From: Pseudodesulfovibrio sediminis
Lineage (GTDB): Bacteria > Desulfobacterota > Desulfovibrionia > Desulfovibrionales > Desulfovibrionaceae
Direction of reading: 5' to 3'
DNA length: 64,000 nucleotides
Assembly (NCBI RefSeq): GCF_020886695.1
Contig: NZ_AP024485.1
Span: 3,415,001-3,479,000 of the forward strand
Positions 9,242 to 16,079 of the stretch are shown here, in pieces; position 1 is the stretch's first letter, and every line of letters starts with the position of its first letter. The position numbers and the translations under genes are program-made. Below the pieces are notes generated by a model. The model was not told where the DNA came from, ran no database searches, and saw only the letters and a list, made by a program, of their open reading frames with translations.

Positions 9242-9267
9242 TTTATGCTTCCCTGTCTATTTTGCGC
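9204..9267. repeat. Duplicated gene-tail plus terminator, copy B
   Basis: This is the partner of 8627-8690. Here the repeat is still joined to its gene, the 74-codon helical protein read leftward. Confidence 0.75.
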
Positions 9268-9467
9268 GGGGCGTGTTTGTGGACGAGCGGCTGGACCGCC
9301 GTTGTGGATTCTTCGATGATTTGGGACAGCACGTAGAGGGTGCTGGTCAGGTCCTTGGCCGTGGCTGTCTCGGAGAGGATGGAAAGTTCCTCCAGGGCGT
9401 AGCCGATGCTTTGGAGGCGGCAGAGCGCCTTGCGCGGGGTCAGTCTGGGGGCGTCTTTTGCGGTCAT
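9243..9467 (-). CDS. Small helical protein A (74 aa), C4-RNA-linked
   Basis: The product is a small, mostly helical cytoplasmic protein with no recognised domain. Its core (RKALCRLQSIGYALEEL, then a turn and YVLSQIIEES) resembles in length and hydrophobic pattern the products at 33244 and 34765. The ATG at 9467 overlaps the stop of a 26-codon leader frame, so translation is probably coupled to it. The pair lies directly downstream of the C4-like RNA at 9551-9800, which can pair with the leader's ribosome-binding site. By position it corresponds to the antirepressor or Icd-like gene of phage P1-type c4 operons, but there is no sequence evidence for that function. Confidence 0.6.
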   Translation of the reverse strand: MTAKDAPRLTPRKALCRLQSIGYALEELSILSETATAKDLTSTLYVLSQIIEESTTAVQPLVHKHAPRKIDREA

Positions 9468-9544
9468 AATACCGCCCCTTTGTTGGGGTGGTTCCGTAGC
9501 GCGTCTACAGTAGTAGGGGCGTGAGGGTGGGGCGTGTGTGCCAT
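9464..9544 (-). CDS. 26-codon leader peptide under C4-like RNA
   Basis: The peptide starts MAHTPHPHAPTTV and is preceded by AAGGAG 7 bases before the ATG. Its stop overlaps the start of the 74-aa helical protein. The equivalent frame in the second locus starts MAQTITPSPVED, so the M-A-x-T start is shared. It probably acts as the regulated entry point for ribosomes. Coding status is inferred from these two features. Confidence 0.5.
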   Translation of the reverse strand: MAHTPHPHAPTTVDALRNHPNKGAVL

Positions 9545-9550
9545 GGGGCA

Positions 9551-9800
9551 TCTCCTTGAGTTGTGACTAAGACATCTTGCGAAATGCAAAATGCCGGGTG
9601 GTTAGTCACAGCTCAAGGAACTGTTGGCTTATTCCCCCGAAGGGTATTGTATTAGGCCACCACCCGGCATAATAAATTATGCACTTTTGCCCCCTCCGTC
9701 GGGCGCAAAAAAACCACTACTCACGGGTGTGGCTGCCGCCTTGAATGGTGTGACTAAACACCGTTAAGGCAGTAGGCCATACCATGCAGGGCTGTGTCAA
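9551..9800 (-). ncRNA. C4-like antisense/switch RNA, copy 1
   Basis: On the minus strand a 12-bp stem (9659-9670 with 9591-9602, ATGCCGGGTGGT/ACCACCCGGCAT) encloses a conserved loop of 46 bases identical in copy 2, including a CCCTTCGGGG hairpin. Within the loop lies an antisense segment (9602-9618) that can pair with the leader's ribosome-binding region (9554-9570; 16 of 17 bases), or with an upstream segment (9739-9757). This is the logic of phage C4 antisense RNA. TTGACA at 9795-9800 is a likely -35 box, conserved in copy 2. The RNA probably blocks translation of the leader and small-protein genes. Membership of the C4 family is from memory of its architecture, not from a search. Confidence 0.7.
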
Positions 9801-9804
9801 GTAG

Positions 9805-10542
9805 CTATTCCCAGTTAATACCCTTAGTAGGAATACCGAGATGTTCGTGTATAAACTTTCGTTTTCCAATAGTGCCGTCTTTGCAGCGAATATAGGTATT
9901 AACCCATCGCAAGGATTTATACCTGGACCCTTCATCTGTCTTAAACCAAAAATAAGGATGCTTGTGCTCTGAGATCATTACCCTTGTTAAGGTCCCCTTT
10001 TGGGAGTCGAATTCAATGTCCATACTTCCTTCCCAGGCACATTTTGCAAATCTCGAAAGCAAATCCTTGTCACGTTTTTCTCTAAGCTGTTGAACATTTG
10101 GATGGATACTAAAAGGGAGTTCCAGGACTTCTTTAAATAGCGCATCCATTTTGTATTTTTTGCCACCGTCTACTTTGACCATGGTCGTTATTCTCGACAC
10201 GCGAAAGGTGCGTTCTGCATTTTTCAAATGACAATGTCCCATGAAATAAAATGTGCCGAATCTATTCTGTTCGATAGACTTTACCGTGACTTGCCTACGG
10301 GTTCTGCTGCTGCCGTCAGAGTTCAAGTATGAAAACTCAAACTCTTGGCTGCCAGTCCATATTGGGATTGGCTTGTCATACTGGGGCGCTGCAAGAAAAT
10401 GAGGGGTGTCAACTTCATCAAAGTCGTCTGAAGTCGTGGTTATAGTTGCATGGGATGGGGGATTCTCATCTTTTCCCTTTGTCCGTTTTCCTAACCAAAT
10501 AAATAGTACCACAACAATAACGCAGACAATAATCCAAGTCAT
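9805..10542 (-). CDS. Membrane-anchored WYL-like domain protein
   Basis: The 245-residue product starts with a single transmembrane helix (residues 2-18) followed by a charged linker. Residues about 60-120 resemble a WYL domain: EFEFSYLNSDGSSRTRRQ, then FGTFYFMGHCHL and AERTFRVSRI. WYL domains usually bind nucleotides or nucleic acid and control defence or SOS genes, normally next to a DNA-binding helix-turn-helix; here a membrane anchor takes that place. GGAGAAG precedes the ATG. It is followed 5 bases later by the -35 element of the C4-like RNA. It is cargo outside the tail operon, and its role is unknown. Confidence 0.65.
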   Translation of the reverse strand: MTWIIVCVIVVVLFIWLGKRTKGKDENPPSHATITTTSDDFDEVDTPHFLAAPQYDKPIPIWTGSQEFEFSYLNSDGSSRTRRQVTVKSIEQNRFGTFYFMGHCHLKNAERTFRVSRITTMVKVDGGKKYKMDALFKEVLELPFSIHPNVQQLREKRDKDLLSRFAKCAWEGSMDIEFDSQKGTLTRVMISEHKHPYFWFKTDEGSRYKSLRWVNTYIRCKDGTIGKRKFIHEHLGIPTKGINWE

Positions 10543-10658
10543 ATGCTTCTCCGTATTTTTACATCCGCCGTTAACGCGTGTAGCATATTTGTATTATAGT
10601 AGGAAAACGAGAATTTTTGGTTTTCTGAATGGGTAAAAACTGCTTAATGGTTCAAGTT

Positions 10659-11780
10659 TTAACCACTAATACTTCCAAGCTTCCCCTTCAGCCCACCCAC
10701 CGCGCTGGAATGCCCGGCCACCTCGCTCTGCACATCGCAATTCCCCACGCTGGGGTGAACATGGTCGGCCAGGTCCTGGAGCGCGCAGCGGACTTCCTCC
10801 ATGAATGCGATGAGGGTGGGCAACAGACTGACCCCTCCACCGCCTCGGCCCATGCGTACCGTCGTCGCCACCAGGTTGATGAATTCCGCTTCAATCGTTT
10901 TCGTCGTCGTGACCTGCTCGGTGGACTCGGCTCCGACTGTGCTGGTCGTGCTGCCGCCTACGTCAGCGGTGATGTCCCCGCCGGTTGATTCTATTCTGTC
11001 CCCGCCAACGTCTTCAGTGCGGTTGCCGTTCACCGTCTCCTCGAGGTTGCCCTTGACCAGAGAGGTGTGGTGCCGCCCGGTCACCTCATGGCGATCCTGG
11101 GCAGCCGTCAGGGTGAAGTCCCGCGTCGTGGTCAGGTTGATATTATCCACGGCCACAAGGTTCGCGGATCCACCGGAGCGGAGACGCAGCGCCCCGAGTG
11201 CTTCCAGTATTTTGAACCCACCGACTTCCTCCACGCTGTTCTCGCGGATGGTCCGGTGGTCGCGGGAATATTGCTCTTCATTCTCCACGGCCTCGATGTT
11301 CCGGCGCAGTGATGTGTCGGTTATGGCCATGTCTGTTTTGCGCGTCCAATTTCCGTCCTTGTCCACGTCCTGAAACACCGCCGCCGACTGTTGCCAACGC
11401 TGCTGGCCCATGTCCACGGTGGGCAGGCTCATGCCCTGCGGATAGATCTGGCGCACGATGGGATGATCGGCCCGGCCATAGGCAAAGCCTATCTCGACGA
11501 TGACGCCCGGCTCCGGGAAGCCAAACAGCCCGGCCTCCTGTCCGCAGCCCAAAGGCACGGGCAATTGCACGGCCTCATATATCGGGAAAGATTCGTCCCG
11601 CTCCCCGTTCGGGGTCAGGATCTCAAGGTCCACGGCGTAGCGTGGTCGGAATCGCTCGGACGTGCCGCCATCCTTGGGCGCGTCATTGACGGCCAGTACC
11701 CGCGCAAAGCGTGGAAGGTGCAGCCCTGCATCCAGTTCAGGATAGAGCTTGAGGATTATCTTTTTAACGACTTCTCGCAT
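10659..11780 (-). CDS. Baseplate spike protein (gpV/gp5/VgrG-like)
   Basis: The 373-residue product has an OB-fold-like N-terminal part (RVLAVNDAP ... GVIVEIGFAYGRADHPIVRQIYPQG) followed by about 100 residues of gp5-type repeats (HEVTGRHHTSLVKGNLEETV, then VGGDRIES, TGGDITAD) that build a three-stranded beta helix. It should form the membrane-piercing tip of the contractile tail. The last 70 residues contain HVHPSVGNCDVQ. It overlaps the preceding gpD-like gene by 25 bases and is the last gene of the leftward late operon. In P2 the spike gene V lies before W and J; here it follows the fibre genes. Confidence 0.8.
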   Translation of the reverse strand: MREVVKKIILKLYPELDAGLHLPRFARVLAVNDAPKDGGTSERFRPRYAVDLEILTPNGERDESFPIYEAVQLPVPLGCGQEAGLFGFPEPGVIVEIGFAYGRADHPIVRQIYPQGMSLPTVDMGQQRWQQSAAVFQDVDKDGNWTRKTDMAITDTSLRRNIEAVENEEQYSRDHRTIRENSVEEVGGFKILEALGALRLRSGGSANLVAVDNINLTTTRDFTLTAAQDRHEVTGRHHTSLVKGNLEETVNGNRTEDVGGDRIESTGGDITADVGGSTTSTVGAESTEQVTTTKTIEAEFINLVATTVRMGRGGGGVSLLPTLIAFMEEVRCALQDLADHVHPSVGNCDVQSEVAGHSSAVGGLKGKLGSISG

Positions 11781-12454
11781 TTTGTCACCATTTCATGGCC
11801 CTTGAGTTTGACGCGCACCGCATACCTGCCGTTCAGCAGGACGCCGGGCCGGAGCTGGGGCAACACAGCGGATCGCTTTTCGCCGGAGCCTGTCACTTTG
11901 TTGAATATGCCTTCATCCAGAACAACGGGCCGGGTGGCCCAGCGTGAGTCCTGCCATGAACCGACGAAGACTGAGCCATCGCCTTGCTGTTGCCATATGT
12001 AGTCCTGAATTCCGAAAATCGCGCCCAGAGAATCAACCCCATGAAAGCCGCTGCCAAGGGCATAAAATGCCGGGACACGCTTTTCGGCATAGGGCTTTTC
12101 AGGGACAACGAACCGTAGGCCGGTCCGGTCCGCATACCATTGCGTGACTTCCTGCAAGGTGGGGTGGCGAAGGGCTGCCGGAAGGGGCGCATACAGGGCG
12201 GCGGTCAGCTCCCGGCAACGGATCCGTTGTTGCTGGCCGTCCACGATCTCGCTGGTCCGGATCACGCCGATAAAATAGACCTGGTCCCGGTCCTGGGTGG
12301 AGTAGCCGACCTCCAGCCGGACGATGCCGTGCAGAGGTTCAGGGCTTTGTACTTGAAACACCGCCCGGCCAGGGGAGTAAAGGGAGAGCAGGACGTCTTC
12401 CTCCACCAGCTTGACCGGCGTGTCATTGATGAAAAGGGTTTTGCGTAATTTCAT
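11756..12454 (-). CDS. Tail hub protein, gpD/gp27-like
   Basis: The product is 232 residues. The sequence LFINDTPVKL ... GIVRLEVGYS ... QVYFIGVIRT and later HPTLQEVTQWYADRTGLRFV matches the pattern of hub proteins (P2 gpD, Mu gp44, gp27) that link tail tube and spike. It lies directly upstream of the spike gene and overlaps it, which fits a hub-spike pair. It is shorter than P2 gpD (about 390 residues), so some functions may reside in the neighbouring proteins. The assignment is by pattern and position. Confidence 0.6.
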   Translation of the reverse strand: MKLRKTLFINDTPVKLVEEDVLLSLYSPGRAVFQVQSPEPLHGIVRLEVGYSTQDRDQVYFIGVIRTSEIVDGQQQRIRCRELTAALYAPLPAALRHPTLQEVTQWYADRTGLRFVVPEKPYAEKRVPAFYALGSGFHGVDSLGAIFGIQDYIWQQQGDGSVFVGSWQDSRWATRPVVLDEGIFNKVTGSGEKRSAVLPQLRPGVLLNGRYAVRVKLKGHEMVTKCEKSLKR

Positions 12455-12990
12455 GCCAGGAAATCATCCATGAATTTAAGGATTCGTTCCAGGCCGGTCA
12501 AAGGCTCGGCAATGGCTTCGGCGGTCCCGGCTACTTCCGTTATTTCGTCCGTTGCCTTGCCCTGGCTTGTCTGAACCACGGAGGCCGATTTCGTCTCCCG
12601 CTGCTCAACTCGTTCAGGGTTGGACAGGTACTCCTTCAGAGTGAAAGACACGTCCCAGGCATGCAGCCCGTCTTTTTCCTGCCAACTGAACCCCTCGGCA
12701 AAGCGAACCTGTCGGATGCCTGCCACATTGGCGGTCCGGTTGGTGATGGTGTAGACCTTCCGCGTTCCGTTCTTTTTGGCTTCAGCCACACGGATGAGCT
12801 GTTTCAGGTCCGTCTCATTGGTGAAAGGGATGACGAGGGAAACCGGCAGCTTCTTGGCCTTGGTTCCCTTGTCCACTTCGTCGGTACTGCTCGTCTCGCC
12901 CGAAGCGTCCGAGGCACGGATATCCATGCTTCCGCCTATCTTCAGGCTCTTGCCTGGTACGTCATATTGATCCAGCCGAAGAAAGCTCAT
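12451..12990 (-). CDS. Phage baseplate/tail protein, gpU-like position
   Basis: The 179-residue protein contains PGKSLKIGGSMDIRAS near the N terminus and KLPVSLVIPFTNETDLKQLI. It starts in a 4-base overlap with the gene upstream and ends in a 4-base overlap with the hub gene. Position between fibre cluster and hub suggests a tube-terminator or baseplate part (P2 gpU/gpX role). The C-terminal 60 residues are low in hydrophobics and probably flexible. No domain was recognised with certainty. Confidence 0.5.
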   Translation of the reverse strand: MSFLRLDQYDVPGKSLKIGGSMDIRASDASGETSSTDEVDKGTKAKKLPVSLVIPFTNETDLKQLIRVAEAKKNGTRKVYTITNRTANVAGIRQVRFAEGFSWQEKDGLHAWDVSFTLKEYLSNPERVEQRETKSASVVQTSQGKATDEITEVAGTAEAIAEPLTGLERILKFMDDFLA

Positions 12991-13892
12991 ATGCCTAACA
13001 GCTCCCGGAAAAAGGTCATGTGTTCAGCAGTCCCGATCCATGCACACACGGCGGCCAGCTTGTAGCCCTCGACCGGCGGTCGAAGTTCGACCAGTTGCCG
13101 GTGAATGCTGCCGCTGTTGCCGTTCAGGACAAGTCCCTTGCCTGCGCCGCCCTGAATCACGTCCTGCAATGTGGTCCAGTCTGTTTCCAGCTGTTCAAGG
13201 AGGGCCTTCTTTTTGTCGATGAGCGCGGCCAGCTCGTCTTCTGGTCGCACGGCCTCGATGGCGTATCCTTCGCCTAGGGCAACCTGCGCGCCCAGAGTTG
13301 TGCCCATGTCTTTGGCGCGTTCATGTCGGCGTGGATCCTGCCCACGCCATGCCGGATGTACCGGCCCGGTGGTCTGGATCATTTTGTCTTGTTCAAGGGT
13401 TGCCAGTTGTCCGGCGCGCCGTTCTGCGAGCTGCAGCTCCGAGACGGGGAAAACAGTGTTGAACGCATTCAGTGTCTCCACGAAGTCGGTATGCTCAACG
13501 CCGCGCAACATGAGGAGCACTGCTTGCAGCGTGTCCTCGCCAGGAGAGTCCATAGGGTCAGCGAGCTTGGCCGCCATTCCCTCTGCAGCCTGTTGTGGCG
13601 TCAGATAGGCGTAGTCACCGCGCCGGTCACCCAGCGGGTGGATATACGGATGCACACACACGAATCGGCCACCGGCCTGCAGCAGCCCCTCCATGGACGT
13701 CCGCAGAGCGGCCACGCCGGAAGCTGTTGTCGCAACAGGGTTGGTGGAAATAGCCACGGATCCTTTCACCGCGTTCAGCCGCGCCGTGCTGTTGTCCAGT
13801 TCTCCGGGGGCAACTGCATGGCAATCCTGCAGACCTTCGTGGACGGCCTGCAGGGGTTGTGGAGTTGTAAAAGTAATGTCTGTCCAGGGCAT
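12987..13892 (-). CDS. Uncharacterised phage tail-region protein
   Basis: The 301-residue protein starts MPWTDITFTTPQPLQAV; ATG 13892 lies 3 bases after the stop of the phospholipase-like gene, which fits the tight operon better than ATGs further upstream inside that gene. It has an alpha-helical centre (ELQLAERRAGQLATLEQ) and a coiled-coil stretch near residues 215-245 (ALIDKKKALLEQLETDW). No catalytic motif was seen. By location it belongs to the baseplate, or is an adaptor for the hub. I do not recognise the family. Confidence 0.6.
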   Translation of the reverse strand: MPWTDITFTTPQPLQAVHEGLQDCHAVAPGELDNSTARLNAVKGSVAISTNPVATTASGVAALRTSMEGLLQAGGRFVCVHPYIHPLGDRRGDYAYLTPQQAAEGMAAKLADPMDSPGEDTLQAVLLMLRGVEHTDFVETLNAFNTVFPVSELQLAERRAGQLATLEQDKMIQTTGPVHPAWRGQDPRRHERAKDMGTTLGAQVALGEGYAIEAVRPEDELAALIDKKKALLEQLETDWTTLQDVIQGGAGKGLVLNGNSGSIHRQLVELRPPVEGYKLAAVCAWIGTAEHMTFFRELLGI

Positions 13893-13894
13893 GG

Positions 13895-14113
13895 TTATTC
13901 CTTGTTCCAGAAGCACCACCCGAAGGTGCGGACAGTTGCCCATACTATCCAGGCCACCACCGGCTTGCCCTGATCTTTGATGCATTCGCGTAGTATCCAA
14001 TCGGCGTCTGAGCGGGAATAGCCCAGCGCATAGGCGATATCGTGCTGGTTGCAACAGCCCTCGAAGGACGTCCTCCAGGGAAGGCCAGTGCAGCCGTTGG
14101 TGCTAGGCGACAT
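13895..14113 (-). CDS. Phospholipase-A2-like mini-protein
   Basis: The 72-residue product contains GCCNQHDIAYALG, matching the calcium/catalytic HDxxY helix of phospholipase A2, with His24, Asp25 and Tyr28. Asp36 and Asp38 follow in a second helix and could complete the dyad. Cys8, Cys20, Cys21 and Cys44 could form the conserved disulfides. The C-terminal 20 residues are hydrophobic (VVAWIVWATV). It overlaps the end of the upstream gene and lies in the tail operon. It might attack host phospholipids at entry or lysis. A catalytic role is inferred from the motif only. Confidence 0.65.
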   Translation of the reverse strand: MSPSTNGCTGLPWRTSFEGCCNQHDIAYALGYSRSDADWILRECIKDQGKPVVAWIVWATVRTFGWCFWNKE

Positions 14114-14888
14114 AGGACACCTGCATGCCGTCTATGGCCGCAACCTTCTCGGCGTCGGTCTTGGAGTCATCGTCGCGGATTTTGTCAAGCTCCGCTTGGT
14201 AGTTCCTGCGCTGCCGGGCAACGATGCCGGAGAGGGTGGACCAAGCTACGTCGTTTGCAATGATTTTGGCGGCCAAGGCATTTTTTCCCTCGGCGGTCTC
14301 GGTTGTGGCATCAAGCCAGGGGGTTGTCTCTGTGGAGTTGTGATTTTCATGTGCCTCAGCCTCCTTGAGCTGCTTGGCCCATGATGTCTGTTCGAATGCG
14401 CCGTACTTAATGGCGTGCGGCTCCAGGGCCGCGTCCGAACCGGACACGATCTCGCCCTGCCTGCTTGCGTAGGCGGCATCCAGGTCAATGTTCCACTCCG
14501 ATCCGTTCCAGATGGAGAACTGCTCATGGGGCGGCTCCAAGGGGGTGTAGTTCTCAGGAACATCCGCACCCTCGGAAAAGTATTTCACGGCCAGATTGCC
14601 GGTGTGCCAATGCGGCACCTTGGCAACGGGGTTCGGGTAGCTGATGACCAGCCAACCGTTCGCCTCGGTTTCCATCGGGCTGCCCTGGTCGTGCGTATTG
14701 GGGTCGCCGGAAAACGGCTCGCGCCGCACCGGTATCGTGCCGACCTTTGCCAACCGCGAAAGCCAATCCGCTTCGGGCTCACCGTCCCTGCGGTTCAGGT
14801 AGTTCGCGGGAATGGTCGAACCGTCGAACTCAAAGTCCGAAGCCTGGCCGACATCACCATTGGGAAATCTGATTTTAGTCACGTTCAT
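14103..14888 (-). CDS. Tail fibre assembly/fibre-associated protein
   Basis: The 261-residue protein has an N-terminal part with KIRFPNGDVGQAS and ADWLSRLAKVG, a central FSIWNGSEWNIDLDAA and a long helical C-terminal part (AEGKNALAAKIIANDVAW ... YQAELDKIRDDDS). This arrangement, with a W-x-G-x-x-W block followed by helices, is typical of proteins encoded after tail fibres that help fibre assembly. It follows the glycine-rich fibre gene by 12 bases. No enzymatic motif is seen. Confidence 0.55.
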   Translation of the reverse strand: MNVTKIRFPNGDVGQASDFEFDGSTIPANYLNRRDGEPEADWLSRLAKVGTIPVRREPFSGDPNTHDQGSPMETEANGWLVISYPNPVAKVPHWHTGNLAVKYFSEGADVPENYTPLEPPHEQFSIWNGSEWNIDLDAAYASRQGEIVSGSDAALEPHAIKYGAFEQTSWAKQLKEAEAHENHNSTETTPWLDATTETAEGKNALAAKIIANDVAWSTLSGIVARQRRNYQAELDKIRDDDSKTDAEKVAAIDGMQVSYVA

Positions 14889-14900
14889 GGAGTCCTCGCT

Positions 14901-16079
14901 TTATGCGTCAATGATTTGTTTGAGGCCGAACCCGTCACCTCCTGCCCCTCCAAGGGCCACGGAAGTGCCGCCCGAAATGTCGATGGTGATTGTGTCGGCT
15001 ATTTCGCTGCTCATGAGGATAGTAGCCCCGCCACCAGTGGACCCACCGCCACAGAGCAAACCCTGCGAACGATCTTTGGATCCCCTGCCGCCTAGTGATC
15101 CTTTGGATTCAACTGCACCTGTTCCAAGAATCTTTCTGGCGCAGATAAATATCGGTGCAGCCGTGCCTTCCTCGGCTGCCTCGCCCCCGGCGGCACCGGT
15201 GTATGTGGCTCCGCCGGGGTTGCCAGCGCCAGGACCTCCTGTGGCCACACCACTGGACGGATCGTCGGAACAACCGCCCTGACCGCCATATGGCTGGCCG
15301 TCACCGGGAGGCGTTGAATTGTAGCCGTTGTAATGGCCGCCGCCACCCACTCCGCTGGAGAAACAGGTGGCCGCCGAACCAGCCCCGGATTTAATGGTGC
15401 CGGATATGCCGATGTTCACCGCACCGCCACCGCCGCCGCCCAATCCGCTGGCCGCTGTCTGACCGGGATTGCCTGCACTGGTACTGACAGTGAGCCGGGC
15501 ACCACCCAATCCGCCCACGGGTTGGATGGATACAACTACGCCGTTCCCGAGCACTTCCGGCTGATTTGCCTCGCTGATCACGGCGTCGGTCCCACAGCCC
15601 GACATGTCGGAAAGGCCGGACTCCGTAAACCCCTTGGCAAACCGTGCCCAGGTAGGGCCATTCGGCCCAACGGCGCTGCCGTCGGACGGGGCAACCGGCG
15701 TGTTGCTTGTGATTACGGCATCTGCGGGATTGGCTTTGCATCCACGTGCAGTCATGGACACAGTGCCGTCGATGGTCAAAGTGGCGTCGAACAGGAGCTG
15801 CAATCCCCGGCAGCGATTGGTTGTGGTCAGGGTATACCCAGCGTCGATTTGGCCGTTTACCCCATTGATGATGACCATATCGCCGTCCTCGACGGACGGG
15901 ACCATGGCCACGCTGCCAACGATGGTCCAGCCTGGAATGGGCTGCCATGTGACGCCACCGTCGTACGACTGCTCGGCACCAGCAGACGAAACAATGCGGA
16001 TGTCGCCGTCGCTACGGTCCCCGAACCAGTTCCCATTGCCCTGCCTGGACCTTTGAATTTTTCGGCGCAGCCAAGACAT
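14901..16079 (-). CDS. Glycine-rich tail-tip adhesin
   Basis: The 392-residue product is dominated in its second half by glycine runs (GLGGGGGGAVNIGISG, SSGVGGGGHYNGYNS, PYGGQGGCSD, GAGNPGGATYTGAAGGEAAE). Poly-glycine loops of this kind form polyglycine-II sandwiches at the receptor-binding tip of some phage fibres (for example S16 gp38). The N-terminal 90 residues (DIRIVSSAGAEQSYDGG) probably attach to the fibre. It starts at the stop of the collar fibre gene. It is the best candidate for the host-range determinant. Confidence 0.6.
   Translation of the reverse strand: MSWLRRKIQRSRQGNGNWFGDRSDGDIRIVSSAGAEQSYDGGVTWQPIPGWTIVGSVAMVPSVEDGDMVIINGVNGQIDAGYTLTTTNRCRGLQLLFDATLTIDGTVSMTARGCKANPADAVITSNTPVAPSDGSAVGPNGPTWARFAKGFTESGLSDMSGCGTDAVISEANQPEVLGNGVVVSIQPVGGLGGARLTVSTSAGNPGQTAASGLGGGGGGAVNIGISGTIKSGAGSAATCFSSGVGGGGHYNGYNSTPPGDGQPYGGQGGCSDDPSSGVATGGPGAGNPGGATYTGAAGGEAAEEGTAAPIFICARKILGTGAVESKGSLGGRGSKDRSQGLLCGGGSTGGGATILMSSEIADTITIDISGGTSVALGGAGGDGFGLKQIIDA

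Noticed and set aside
9551-9800. Self-cleaving ribozyme or retron RNA as the explanation of the repeated structure
   Set aside because: No ribozyme core I know fits, and no reverse transcriptase gene lies near either copy; the antisense match to the next gene fits C4 better.
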